A stretch of 19,637 nt of DNA from an uncultured Bacteroidota bacterium (GTDB taxonomy: Bacteria > Bacteroidota > Bacteroidia > Chitinophagales > Saprospiraceae). Every line of letters starts with the position of its first letter. The first letter of the stretch is position 1. Below the pieces are notes generated by a model. The model was not told the DNA's origin, searched no databases, and saw nothing but the letters and a program-made list of their open reading frames with translations. Positions 8,108 to 17,276 of the stretch are shown here, piece after piece. The position numbers and the translations under genes were made by a program. The stretch lies in NCBI GenBank assembly GCA_937876435.1, contig CALEIL010000013.1:1-19637 (forward strand), read 5' to 3'.

Positions 8108-8425
8108 ATGAAAAAGAACACGATCAAAAACAGGAGCATATTCACCGATAGCGAATTAATCGACCAGGGAATTTGTCCTTATTGCTGGAACGATCTCGCC
8201 TATTACAATGAATATATGACCTACATCGTAGACAGGACAAAGGCCGATATACACGGGCCCAAAGACCAGACCAAGGCCTTCATAGAAGAATTCGTACAGG
8301 ACAATATCACCGGGATCCAATTAAAAAACGATCAAAACAGGCATTATTGCCCCAATTGCAAAAACGAATTCCTGAATCCGGAGAAAGCAGATCGACCCGG
8401 CGGTATCGATTCCGACACGGAATAA
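8108..8425 (+). CDS. Small zinc-ribbon-like protein of unknown function
   Basis: The product is 105 residues from the ATG at 8108 (MKKNTIKN). An upstream in-frame ATG at 8042 would give 127 residues with a basic extension; I prefer 8108 because the acidic, ordered part begins right after it. Two paired-cysteine knuckles stand at each end of the core: CPYCW (residues 22-26) and CPNC (residues 78-81). They are separated by a helical stretch with DQTKAFIEEFVQDNITGIQLKN. Two CPxC pairs about 55 residues apart suggest one zinc-binding site formed by the two ends of the chain. No signal peptide or membrane segment is seen, so it should be cytoplasmic. I recall similar short Bacteroidota proteins without known function. 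It stands alone, transcribed away from the recA side and separated from SusC by 439 bp. Confidence 0.75.
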   Translation: MKKNTIKNRSIFTDSELIDQGICPYCWNDLAYYNEYMTYIVDRTKADIHGPKDQTKAFIEEFVQDNITGIQLKNDQNRHYCPNCKNEFLNPEKADRPGGIDSDTE

Positions 8426-8864
8426 TTGAATAAAGGTCAAAACCTGGAATTTTTCTTTGACCGGCTACCCCGAGAGCACCTCACTATGTTGAAAATATAC
8501 CATCTGTTTGGTTAATTTCTAGCCAACATATTTTCTCATTTATTCTATCCCCCTCAGATTCGTAGAATTCAAAATATTATTTTGTAATATAAAATAATAT
8601 TCATTCCACTCAAATTTTATATCGTTTATTTCCAAATCGCCCAATATATTTCTTCGATTAAAATTTTTCAATTTTCCTAAATTTTACTTAATAGGTAAGT
8701 GTATGAAACATTTATCCTATATATGTTATATCATAGCGGTGCTTTTTTACTAATGATTTACTATCTACAAATCTGTTCATTCTATGGTATTGTTTTTGAC
8801 TTGATGTCAGAATAATTTCACTTGCCATTATAATATTTTTAACCGCACAAAATCTATTGAGTAA
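8426..8864 (+). other. AT-rich spacer upstream of SusC
   Basis: These 439 bases hold no convincing gene on either strand and are visibly more AT-rich than the flanking genes. They contain a perfect 11-bp all-AT inverted repeat (8573-8583 with 8591-8601) and a 7-bp inverted repeat (8435-8441 with 8456-8462) just past the preceding gene, without a T-run. The susC promoter must lie here, but I found no full TTTG-N17-23-TAnnTTTG match; the nearest -7 resemblance is TATTTTTA at 8834-8841. Confidence 0.6.
8573..8601. repeat. Perfect 11-bp AT-only inverted repeat
   Basis: AATATTATTTT (8573-8583) is followed by a 7-base spacer and its exact reverse complement AAAATAATATT (8591-8601). It lies about 265 bp upstream of the SusC start. 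It could be an operator for a dimeric regulator or a weak hairpin; in such AT-rich sequence chance is also possible. Confidence 0.4.
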
Positions 8865-11800
8865 ATGAAAATTTTGAATTTGCTACTGAGTGGTCTCATC
8901 GTTTTGTTTTTGAGTATATGGTCACCACTTTTTTCTAAAAATGATTTAATCACCCCGGGCATTAATTCTCATAATATCCGGTTAGAAAATCCATTCACGC
9001 TATCCGGCACGGTGTCAGACGATACCGGAGTCCCATTGATCGGGGTAAACATCCACGTCAAAGGGACCGACCAGGGAACGGCTACCGACATGGATGGGAA
9101 ATTTTTTCTGGAGAACATCGAAATAGGGGACGTCATAGTCCTATCCTACGTGGGATACACCACCCGTGAAATCACGATCGAAAACGCAGAGCCCCTCGAA
9201 ATCGTCCTGGAATCCAATTCAGCCCTGCTGGATGAAGTCGTCGTCGTGGGATACGGAAGTCAAATCAAGAAAGCCATCACAGGTTCTGTTCAAACAATCG
9301 GGAGCAAAGAATTCAAAGATCTGCCCGTTGCTCAGATGTCGCAAAAATTACGCGGAAGATTAGCCGGGGTTCAAATCAAACAAACCTCAGGCAGACCTGG
9401 AGCTGGTATGTCCATCAGAATCCGGGGGCAACTTTCTGTAAGCGGAGGAAGTAGTCCGCTCTATGTGGTAGATGGTTTCCCGATTTCAGGAGACATCGCT
9501 TCCATTAATCCGGATGAAATAGAAAACATTTCCATATTGAAAGATGCCGCATCGACCTCCTTGTATGGCTCCCGCGCAGCAAATGGGGTCGTAATGATCA
9601 CTACTGTAAAAGGAAGGGCCAACGAAACCAATATTGGGGTGAATTCATATTATGGATTTGAGACCGTTCCTATGAGAGGACGGCTGGAAATGATGGATGC
9701 GTATGAATTCGCTACCTTCAAAAAAGAATACTACGAAGCTGAAGGTCAACCCGTCCCTTCTGTTTTTCAAAATCCGGAACAATTCATCGGTAAAAACAAT
9801 GACTGGTACGATGCCTTATTGAGGACTTCTCCCATTCAAAGCTACAATCTCACTGTGACGTCCAACAAAGATAAGGTTCACACATCCGTAGTTGCGGGAG
9901 TTTTCAGTCAGGATGGTGTGGTAGTCAATACAGCATACAATCGATATTCATTGAGATTGAATACAAATTACGAAATTTCGGATAAAGTCAAACTTGGATT
10001 TAATATTGCCCCCAATTACATCGTCGATAATATGCCAAGGACGGACGGAGATAGGGGAACCGGCATTATATTCAATGCTATGCACACCTGGCCGGTGATG
10101 CCTATTTATGATGAAAACGGGGAGCTGACTTACGATAATTCATTCCCTGCTGAAACCGGCAACATTTACACCTATCCCAATTGGGTACGAGCTGCCAATG
10201 AGCTGGTGAATAAAACAAATAGACTGAACGTGTTGGGAAATACATTTTTAGAATACAGCCCCATAGATGATCTGGTTCTCAAGTCAACCTTCAATGTAGA
10301 AGTTTTGGACAACAGATTCCTGTTCTTCAACCCTTCCACTGCGACAAACAACATCAATGTCTCCATACCCACCACTGCGGTATCGATCAGAGAAGATTAC
10401 CGTAATTTTATCTGGCTCAATGAAAACACAGCCACCTACTCCAAAACTTTGGGTCCACACAGCTTTGAAATATTGGGTGGATTGTCAAATCAAAAGTACA
10501 GACATGACAGGACTAGAGTTCAATCTGATACCTACGCTGATGATAGAATCAATGCCGTCCAAGGGGGGATCAACATCAACAAAGGGGGAACCAACAGTGG
10601 GGTAGAAGAGTGGACACTCACATCCCTGCTTTCAAGACTGACTTATGATTTCAATCAAAAATACTTGCTTACGGCTTCAATCCGGGGTGATGGATCATCC
10701 CGGTTTGGGGCAGAAAATCGTTGGGGAATCTTTCCTTCCGTATCAGCAGGATGGGTTATCTCGGACGAAAACTTCTTTACCAATATAAATAGTTTATCGT
10801 TTGCCAAAATCAGAGCGAGCTACGGGGTGACGGGGAACAACAACATCGGAAATTACACATCCTATGCTCTCATCAATAATACCGTAAATACCGTTTTCAA
10901 TGACAACGTAAGAGCTGGCGCCGCCGTAAGTTCTTTATCAAACCCAAATCTGGGTTGGGAAACGACCAAACAATTTGACATAGGTCTGGATCTAGGAATT
11001 TTAAAAGACAGAATCCAATTTGTGTACGATTATTACAACAAAACGACGACCAACCTATTGTATAGCGTTCAGGTCGCGCAGGAATCAGGGTTTGGTAATT
11101 TCAATGACAATATTGGAGAAATCAATTTCTGGGGGCACGAATTTTCTGTAAATTCCTTCAACTTTTCAGGGGATTTTTCCTGGACAACAAACGCCAATAT
11201 TTCATTTAACAGAAACAAGGTCATAGAACTGGCAGATGGAATAGACCGGGTGTACGGACGATTTCATATTACCCAGGTCGGACAGCCATTCGGACAGTTT
11301 TATGGTTTAAATTTCGATGGCTTTTATATGAATCAGGCCGACCTGGAAAGCTCGCCTCAGGTTCCCGGTCGCTCCACCGTGGGAAGTATAAAAATGATAG
11401 ATACCAATGGGGACGGGATCATAACCTATGGGGGGGATGAAGACGACAGAACCATCATTGGCAATCCATTCCCCAAATTTACTTACGGCCTGGTCAATGA
11501 TTTTCGCTTTAAAAATTGGGATGCCAGTATTTCAATTGATGGATCACAGGGGAACAAACTATTTGCAAGACACCTGTACAGTACAGCCAATTTGGACGGG
11601 GTATTCAACCTGGTAGAAAAAGTCAAATACAGATTCCGCAGTCCCGATAATCCGGGCGATGGATTGTTTGGTACTACCGTGGGCGGTGGAAACGTGACAG
11701 GGATCGAAAGAGACTGGGTCAGCAGCAATTGGATATTTGATGCTTCTTATTTGTCCATTCGCAATATTACCCTGGGATATACTATAGACAATATCCAAAA

Positions 11801-11996
11801 TATCATGAAATCCGCCAGAATATACCTTTCCGTTCAAAATGCAATAATGTTCACAGACTACTGGGCGGGACAAAATCCAGATGTCAGTAGCGATGGCGGA
11901 CTGACCGGAGACGGAGGAAACCTAAGTCCCGGAGTAGACCTTATCGGATATCCTATTCCCCGGACCATATCCTTTGGAGTGAACCTAAACTTTTAA
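8865..11996 (+). CDS. SusC/RagA-type TonB-dependent outer-membrane transporter
   Basis: The protein has 1043 residues. A signal peptide (about 1-24) precedes a carboxypeptidase-regulatory-like beta-sandwich (~45-118, TLSGTVSDDTGVPLIGVNIH and DGKFFLENIEIGD). A TonB-box-like LLDEVVVVGYG (121-131) and a plug domain (~140-250: LRGRLAGVQI, IRIRGQLSVSGGSSPLYVVDG, ILKDAASTSLYGSRAANGVV) follow. The remainder is a 22-strand barrel ending in the aromatic-terminated strand ISFGVNLNF. SusC barrels import oligosaccharides or other large nutrients with a SusD lid, powered by TonB-ExbBD. The SusD gene begins 20 bp downstream. There is no N-terminal secretin/STN domain, so no direct FecR-type anti-sigma signalling is expected. 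The length is normal. The substrate cannot be read from sequence; the genes downstream suggest a sugar or glycoside. Confidence 0.97.
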   Translation: MKILNLLLSGLIVLFLSIWSPLFSKNDLITPGINSHNIRLENPFTLSGTVSDDTGVPLIGVNIHVKGTDQGTATDMDGKFFLENIEIGDVIVLSYVGYTTREITIENAEPLEIVLESNSALLDEVVVVGYGSQIKKAITGSVQTIGSKEFKDLPVAQMSQKLRGRLAGVQIKQTSGRPGAGMSIRIRGQLSVSGGSSPLYVVDGFPISGDIASINPDEIENISILKDAASTSLYGSRAANGVVMITTVKGRANETNIGVNSYYGFETVPMRGRLEMMDAYEFATFKKEYYEAEGQPVPSVFQNPEQFIGKNNDWYDALLRTSPIQSYNLTVTSNKDKVHTSVVAGVFSQDGVVVNTAYNRYSLRLNTNYEISDKVKLGFNIAPNYIVDNMPRTDGDRGTGIIFNAMHTWPVMPIYDENGELTYDNSFPAETGNIYTYPNWVRAANELVNKTNRLNVLGNTFLEYSPIDDLVLKSTFNVEVLDNRFLFFNPSTATNNINVSIPTTAVSIREDYRNFIWLNENTATYSKTLGPHSFEILGGLSNQKYRHDRTRVQSDTYADDRINAVQGGININKGGTNSGVEEWTLTSLLSRLTYDFNQKYLLTASIRGDGSSRFGAENRWGIFPSVSAGWVISDENFFTNINSLSFAKIRASYGVTGNNNIGNYTSYALINNTVNTVFNDNVRAGAAVSSLSNPNLGWETTKQFDIGLDLGILKDRIQFVYDYYNKTTTNLLYSVQVAQESGFGNFNDNIGEINFWGHEFSVNSFNFSGDFSWTTNANISFNRNKVIELADGIDRVYGRFHITQVGQPFGQFYGLNFDGFYMNQADLESSPQVPGRSTVGSIKMIDTNGDGIITYGGDEDDRTIIGNPFPKFTYGLVNDFRFKNWDASISIDGSQGNKLFARHLYSTANLDGVFNLVEKVKYRFRSPDNPGDGLFGTTVGGGNVTGIERDWVSSNWIFDASYLSIRNITLGYTIDNIQNIMKSARIYLSVQNAIMFTDYWAGQNPDVSSDGGLTGDGGNLSPGVDLIGYPIPRTISFGVNLNF

Positions 11997-12016
11997 TCCA
12001 TCCTAAAAAAAATAAC

Positions 12017-13519
12017 ATGAAATATTTACGTACAACAATTATCTGCCTGACAACTATCTTCCTGTATGCCGGATGTGAAGATTTTTTAGAAATTTATCCG
12101 GAAACTTCTCTGAGCTCAGAAACATTTTTCAAAACAGAAAAGGATTTTGAACAAGCCGTAAACGCTGCCTACGCTCCACTCAGGACAATCGCCAATGACA
12201 GGACCTGGTTACTATCCGAATTGCGCTCGGACAACGTATATTTTGGCAGAAATCCAAACTTTGGTGCCAGAGAACAGGATCAGGATTTAGCTGATTTTGC
12301 CCTCCCGGTGTCGGATGGGGTAACAGCCAACAATCACATACTCAACCAATATCGAAATGATTATCAGATCATATCCAGAACCAATCAGGTGTTATCTACC
12401 ATAGATGAAGTGGAGTTTGATGTAAATGCTAAAAACAATCTCAAGGGGCAGGCTCAGTTCCTCAGAGCTTACGCCTATTTCGAATTGGTCCGATATTTTT
12501 CATCCGTACCGTTGCACCTGGAGCCGGTCAAAAATCGCAACGAAGCTGCTCAACCCTTATCCCCCGAAGCAGATTTGTATCAATTGATCATCGGTGATTT
12601 AACCAGTGCTATAAGTCTGTTGCCGCTCAAATCAAATCAGGAATTGGGAAGGGCAACCAAAGGAGCCGCTCAAATGTTGCTGGCCAATGTCCATATCGAA
12701 AACAAAAATTGGTCCGCCGCAGAAGTTCTGCTAAAAGAGATCGTGAACAGTGGAGAATATGGGTTAATGGACGATTTTGCTGATGTCATCTCTACAAGTA
12801 CTGGAAATAAGAATAACCGGGAATCTGTTTTTGAAGTACAATTCAAGGAAGGACCAGATGGTATGAATGGCTCCTTTATGTACAATATTGCCCCCCGTCC
12901 AATTTTGGCCAGTGAATTGGTTGCGCTAACCGGAACATCAAATCCTCAACCCCTGGATGGGGAAGCCCGATACGTCCCCACACCGGATATCATCAATGCC
13001 TTTGAACCGGGGGATTTGAGAAAAGAGGAATCCATCGGAATAGTAGAAATGCAGGACGTGCCCTGGGAGGAAGGATATTACCCCTACGCCAAAAAATTCT
13101 TTAAAGATCACGCCTTACACGGGAATCATGGAGTAGACTGGCCTATCTACAGATATTCAGAAGTTTTGTTGTTCCTGGCGGAAGCACTCAATGAACAAGG
13201 GAAAGACGGGGAAGCTGTCACTTATCTCAATCAAGTCAGAACCAGAGCTGGATTGGGGCCTGCCCAGGGTGATCTGAAAGAAGCCATTTTTCAGGAAAGG
13301 CGGGTTGAATTTGCTTTTGAGAACAAGAGATGGTTTGATCTGGTCCGCACTGGCAGAGCTACTGAAGTTATGACTGAATTTGGTCAAAAAGTACTGGCAG
13401 ATCCTTATAAATATTATTATCCGAAAGGACGGGAACCACGACCGCATGCCTTTAAAAATGGCATTTTGTTAAAATACCCGCTACCTGCTGCTGAATCGTC
13501 GTTAACACCCTATTTTTAA
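12017..13519 (+). CDS. SusD/RagB-type nutrient-binding lipoprotein
   Basis: The protein has 500 residues. It begins with a lipoprotein signal ending LYAGC (lipid Cys20), followed by EDFLEIYPETSLSSETFF, the family N-terminus. TPR-like helices lie in the first half (QAQFLRAYAYFELVRYF, QMLLANVHIENKNWSAAEVLLKEI). The C-terminal SusD signature is present: YRYSEVLLFLAEALNE, YLNQVRTRAGL and ERRVEFAFENKRWFDLVR. The protein sits at the outer leaflet as the hinged lid of the SusC barrel and captures the ligand. It follows SusC after 20 bp, so they form one transcript. A 252-bp spacer separates it from the next gene; I saw no intrinsic terminator there, so read-through is possible. Confidence 0.97.
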   Translation: MKYLRTTIICLTTIFLYAGCEDFLEIYPETSLSSETFFKTEKDFEQAVNAAYAPLRTIANDRTWLLSELRSDNVYFGRNPNFGAREQDQDLADFALPVSDGVTANNHILNQYRNDYQIISRTNQVLSTIDEVEFDVNAKNNLKGQAQFLRAYAYFELVRYFSSVPLHLEPVKNRNEAAQPLSPEADLYQLIIGDLTSAISLLPLKSNQELGRATKGAAQMLLANVHIENKNWSAAEVLLKEIVNSGEYGLMDDFADVISTSTGNKNNRESVFEVQFKEGPDGMNGSFMYNIAPRPILASELVALTGTSNPQPLDGEARYVPTPDIINAFEPGDLRKEESIGIVEMQDVPWEEGYYPYAKKFFKDHALHGNHGVDWPIYRYSEVLLFLAEALNEQGKDGEAVTYLNQVRTRAGLGPAQGDLKEAIFQERRVEFAFENKRWFDLVRTGRATEVMTEFGQKVLADPYKYYYPKGREPRPHAFKNGILLKYPLPAAESSLTPYF

Positions 13520-13675
13520 AATAATGGAATAATTTACGGAGGCGATGCAACAGTGTTCTATGAGGAAACCATAGGCAAGTAATTTTTCATTGTTCTGATA
13601 ACTTTACTCGTGTGTACAGAGTATATGCCATTGGTATGTATAGATGACTGGAGGACCAGACCAATCGCCAGGTAA

Positions 13676-13713
13676 AAACATTTCACCGTTTTTTCAGATT
13701 GTGAAAGATGTTT
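13676..13713 (+). promoter_or_regulatory. Imperfect inverted repeat ahead of the cytochrome c operon
   Basis: AAACAT-TTCAC (13676-13686) can pair over 11 bp with GTGAA-(AG)-ATGTTT (13701-13713), leaving a 2-base bulge and a 14-base loop containing TTTTTT. It lies about 60 bp before the ATG at 13772 inside the 252-bp spacer after SusD. It could be a leader hairpin or operator. No T-run follows it, so a terminator is unlikely. Weakly supported. Confidence 0.25.
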
Positions 13714-13771
13714 AGCCCAGATTTCCGTAAGTTCACAGCCACACATAAGAAAACATGTAAACCAACAAATA

Positions 13772-16447
13772 ATGAATCCAGCAACCCGCCGAACTTATCA
13801 GATATTTTGCTTTCTGAGTCTATGTAGTATCTTTTTTGCTACAGGATGTCAAGATACAGAAACAGAAGAACCGATGGAAATATCTTCCAATCCCAAAGTG
13901 GCCAAACTTCAGGTGCAGGATGGTTTTATCGCGGATCATCTGTATTCTCCGGTAGACAGTACAGAAGGTTCGTGGGTAGCCATGACCTTTGATGACAAAG
14001 GACGGTTGATCACATCCGACCAATACGGTTCGTTGTTTCGATTGGAATTACCTCCCATCGGCAGTCCGGACAGCATCCTTCCCACCGTCGAAAAACTGGA
14101 TATCAATATGGGGCATGCACAAGGTCTGCTCTATGCGTTCAACAGTCTTTACGTAGTCGTCAACAATCGCACTGCAGAAAATCTGGAAGAAATGGACGAA
14201 GAAGACTTCAAGGTGAGGAGTGGACTTTATCGCTTGCAGGATACTGACGGTGATGATCGTTTTGATTCGGTACAGAATCTGAAAACTATGCAGGGTCACG
14301 GGGAGCACGGGCCACATTCCATCATCCTGGGACCGGATGGCAAGTCTTTATTTATGGTCGCTGGCAACCATACCGATGTCGTAGAAATGGATCATTACCG
14401 CCTACCAAAGGAATGGGATGAAGACAATATATTTCCACTCATCCTGGATCCCCGGGGACACGCAAACGAGAGAAAGGCGCCCGGCTCCTGGATCGCCCAA
14501 CTTGATCCCGAAGGAAAAGAGTGGACCTTGCAGGCCGCAGGATTCAGAAATACCTATGACATCGCATTCAATGAGGCCGGAGATCTTTTTGCCTACGACT
14601 CTGATATGGAATGGGATCTTGGGATGCCCTGGTACAGACCTACCAGAATCTGCCATGCCATCAGCGGTGGAGAATTTGGATGGCGTACCGGCAACAGCAA
14701 ATTTTCGCCAGCCTGGCCTGATAACCTGCCTGGGGTGACCAACCTGGGCCAGGGATCGCCAACCAATTTGATGTTTGGAACCAATGCCCGTTTTCCGGAT
14801 AAGTACAAAAAAACATTATTCGCCTTTGACTGGAGTTTTGGAATCATCTATGCGGTGCATCTCTCCCCGGACGGAGCTACCTATTCAGCTGAGGTGGACG
14901 AGTTTTTGTCTGGTCTTCCCCTTCCGTTGACCGATGGTACGATTGGTCCCGATGGAGCGATGTACTTCCTGACAGGGGGTCGCCGGATCGATTCGGACCT
15001 GTATCGGGTCTATCACAAAGACTATGAAAAATACGACGATCAACCCGTTGGCGATGCTGTCGTCACGGATGAAGGTAAACTACGCCGACAGCTTGAAGAT
15101 TTTCACAAAGAAGCAGGACAGGAAGCGGTAGATATGGCGTGGTCGAACCTCAATCATCCGGATCGCTTCATCCGATATTCTGCCCGAGTCGCCCTGGAAC
15201 ATCAGCCTGTCAATTTGTGGGCGGATAAGGTAGTGAATGAGCAAGATCCAGAAACCCTCATATCAGGAGCGATTGCCCTGGCCAGACAAGGGGATAAAAG
15301 TCAGCAAAATTCTTTATTCGAAGCTCTGATGGGCGTAGATTTCAACGCGTTGTCGGATAGTCAGAAAGTAGATTTTACCCGAGCTGTGGAACTGACCATT
15401 TTAAGGATGGGGGAACCGGGTTCTGCCATGGCTGGCCGGTGGGCAGATTATTTGAATCCGCATTATCCGGCTTCCACGGACGAACTCAATCGTCAGTTGA
15501 GCAAATTGCTGGTAGCCCTTGAAGCCCCCGATATGATCGAAAAAACGCTCACGTTGCTTGAAAATGCTAAGAACGACGATAATACGAACTATATCTCGTC
15601 CAATGACCTGGTATTGCGAAATCCCCAGTACGGACTCACTATTGGCAGGATGCTGGAGCAAATGCCTCCGGGTATGCAAACTTTTCTGGCGATCGTGCTC
15701 AGTGAGAAAGAAAAAGGCTGGACCGATGAGCTCAGGGAACGATATTTCAGTTGGTTTCAAAAAGCTTTTGGATACAAAGCCGGTCATAGCTACGTAGGTT
15801 TTATCAACCATGCCCGCAAAACGGCGCTCAAACACGTTCCCAAATCCCAGTTTGACCATTACAATGAGCTTTCAGGGGATGCCTTGATTTCAGGATCCGG
15901 TCTGGACGTACTCAGCGATATCCCTCAGCCCAAAGGACCGGGAAAAAGATGGGATATGGAAGAAGCCCTGGAGGTAGTAGAAAACGATTCCACTAAGCGC
16001 GATTTTGAAAACGGCAAAAATATGTTTGCAGCCGCTCTTTGTTCTTCCTGCCATATGATAGGGGGAACCGGGAGTAACGTGGGGCCCGACCTGACACAAC
16101 TGGGCACCCGATTCACCAAAGAAGATATGCTGGAGGCCATCATAGAACCCAACAATGCGATTTCGGATCAATACGCATCGAAGGTATTTGATCTGAAAAA
16201 TGGAAATTCAGTAGTAGCGCGGTTGCAAAGAGAAGATGAAAACAACTACTACGTCATTCAAAATCCGTTTTCACCCGATGAAATCCGGGAAATACCCAAA
16301 TCCGAGGTCCGCAGGGTATCCCTGTCCAAGGTATCGATGATGCTGCCCGGAATGATCAATCGGCTGAACGGGGAGGAACTCAAGGATCTGATCGCCTACC
16401 TGATCGCGGGGGGAAATGAAAACAATCCGGTTTATGATAAAAATTAA
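13772..16447 (+). CDS. Propeller / HEAT-like / cytochrome c lipoprotein (membrane-bound dehydrogenase type)
   Basis: The protein has 891 residues. A lipoprotein signal ends FFATGC (lipid Cys26). Residues ~45-415 form a beta-propeller of the 'membrane-bound dehydrogenase' type common in Planctomycetes and Bacteroidota: GHGEHGPHSIILGPDG, GFRNTYDIAFNEAGDLFAYD, MEWDLGMPWYRPTR, GGEFGW. Residues ~435-715 are helical and HEAT-like. Residues ~740-885 are a haem-binding domain with CSSCH (Cys757, Cys760, His761), GPDLTQLGTRFTKEDMLEAI and EPNNAISDQY, with SMMLPGM (855-861) offering the likely axial Met. I infer a periplasm-facing enzyme that oxidises a sugar-like substrate and hands electrons to a respiratory acceptor. 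Whether the propeller binds PQQ is uncertain: Arg259-Asn260 are kept, but the usual proline is Thr. It heads a four-gene group; the next start lies 7 bp downstream. Confidence 0.92.
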   Translation: MNPATRRTYQIFCFLSLCSIFFATGCQDTETEEPMEISSNPKVAKLQVQDGFIADHLYSPVDSTEGSWVAMTFDDKGRLITSDQYGSLFRLELPPIGSPDSILPTVEKLDINMGHAQGLLYAFNSLYVVVNNRTAENLEEMDEEDFKVRSGLYRLQDTDGDDRFDSVQNLKTMQGHGEHGPHSIILGPDGKSLFMVAGNHTDVVEMDHYRLPKEWDEDNIFPLILDPRGHANERKAPGSWIAQLDPEGKEWTLQAAGFRNTYDIAFNEAGDLFAYDSDMEWDLGMPWYRPTRICHAISGGEFGWRTGNSKFSPAWPDNLPGVTNLGQGSPTNLMFGTNARFPDKYKKTLFAFDWSFGIIYAVHLSPDGATYSAEVDEFLSGLPLPLTDGTIGPDGAMYFLTGGRRIDSDLYRVYHKDYEKYDDQPVGDAVVTDEGKLRRQLEDFHKEAGQEAVDMAWSNLNHPDRFIRYSARVALEHQPVNLWADKVVNEQDPETLISGAIALARQGDKSQQNSLFEALMGVDFNALSDSQKVDFTRAVELTILRMGEPGSAMAGRWADYLNPHYPASTDELNRQLSKLLVALEAPDMIEKTLTLLENAKNDDNTNYISSNDLVLRNPQYGLTIGRMLEQMPPGMQTFLAIVLSEKEKGWTDELRERYFSWFQKAFGYKAGHSYVGFINHARKTALKHVPKSQFDHYNELSGDALISGSGLDVLSDIPQPKGPGKRWDMEEALEVVENDSTKRDFENGKNMFAAALCSSCHMIGGTGSNVGPDLTQLGTRFTKEDMLEAIIEPNNAISDQYASKVFDLKNGNSVVARLQREDENNYYVIQNPFSPDEIREIPKSEVRRVSLSKVSMMLPGMINRLNGEELKDLIAYLIAGGNENNPVYDKN

Positions 16448-16454
16448 CAGAGTT

Positions 16455-17243
16455 ATGATGCGTATTAAAAATTTGGCTTTTTCAGGAAATCACGGAATCC
16501 TCTCGCTCTTCGTGGTTGCTGCGGTTTCGTTCCAATATGGATGCAGCAACAACAACTCAGGCAATGCAGCAGAATCGGTCTCCGACACCAGTACCATAAA
16601 TACAGGGCAAGATGGATTTGTAACCATTTTTGATGGGCAATCGCTCGATGGATGGGAGGGATCTCCGGATAACTGGAAAGTGGATGATGGCGCTATTGTA
16701 GGATATACGTCCGATGCAAAACCACTGGAAAACAATACTTTCCTGATCTGGCGAAACGGTCAGCCCGGAGATTTTGAGTTGAAATTGGAATTCAAGATTT
16801 CTGCAAAAGGAAATTCCGGAGTCCAGTACCGGAGTGAAGAACTGAAGGATCCTCCTTTGGCGCTCAAGGGTTATCAGGCCGATATTGATGGAAATAACAC
16901 CTATACGGGGCAGAATTATGAAGAACGAGGTCGTGGGTTTTTGGCTAAGAGGGGAGAAATCGCTTTGTTGAAAACCGGTGAAGATCCTACTATTACAGGT
17001 TCTCTGGGGGACGGGGACGAACTCAAAGCAAAGATCAATCACGAAGATTGGAATACACTCCATATCATAGTCGAAGGAAATCATCTGAAACATTACGTGA
17101 ACGACGTTCTGATGAGTGAAGTGATCGACGAAGATCCCAACGCGAGAAAAATGCAAGGTCATCTGGGACTTCAGGTCCATAAAGGACCCCCGATGGAAGT
17201 CCGGTACCGGAATATTCAATACAAGAATCTGAACGGTCAATAG
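16455..17243 (+). CDS. DUF1080 lipoprotein (3-keto-disaccharide hydrolase family)
   Basis: I place the start at the ATG at 16455 (262 residues), 7 bp after the preceding stop; an adjacent ATG at 16458 is equally possible. The in-frame ATG at 16416 would overlap the previous gene and add 13 residues ahead of the signal. The signal runs through ILSLFVVAAVSFQYGC, with lipid Cys30 in a loose lipobox (Gln at -3). Residues ~54-262 are a DUF1080 domain: FVTIFDGQSLDGWEG, WKVDDGAIVG, FELKLEFKISAKGNSGVQYR, KGYQADIDGNNTYTGQNYEE, RGRGFLAKRGE and the end VRYRNIQYKNL. This is the subgroup with KGYQADID rather than YELQVLDSY, so it is a diverged relative of 5434-6162, not a recent copy. I infer cleavage of an oxidised glycoside produced by the preceding cytochrome-bearing enzyme. 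Confidence 0.92.
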   Translation: MMRIKNLAFSGNHGILSLFVVAAVSFQYGCSNNNSGNAAESVSDTSTINTGQDGFVTIFDGQSLDGWEGSPDNWKVDDGAIVGYTSDAKPLENNTFLIWRNGQPGDFELKLEFKISAKGNSGVQYRSEELKDPPLALKGYQADIDGNNTYTGQNYEERGRGFLAKRGEIALLKTGEDPTITGSLGDGDELKAKINHEDWNTLHIIVEGNHLKHYVNDVLMSEVIDEDPNARKMQGHLGLQVHKGPPMEVRYRNIQYKNLNGQ

Positions 17244-17276
17244 GTAGATTTATAATAAAAAAGAGGTCGGTTAATT

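Noticed and set aside
8435..8462. Inverted repeat GGTCAAA / TTTGACC after the zinc-ribbon gene as a terminator
   Set aside because: The stem is only 7 bp around a 14-base loop and no T-run follows it on the plus strand.
13558..13746. 62-codon minus-strand frame in the spacer after SusD
   Set aside because: It has no recognisable motif, no ribosome site and runs against all neighbouring genes; chance is the simpler reading.
16557..17240. 227-codon minus-strand frame
   Set aside because: It lies entirely antisense to the DUF1080 lipoprotein gene and its translation shows no recognisable motif.
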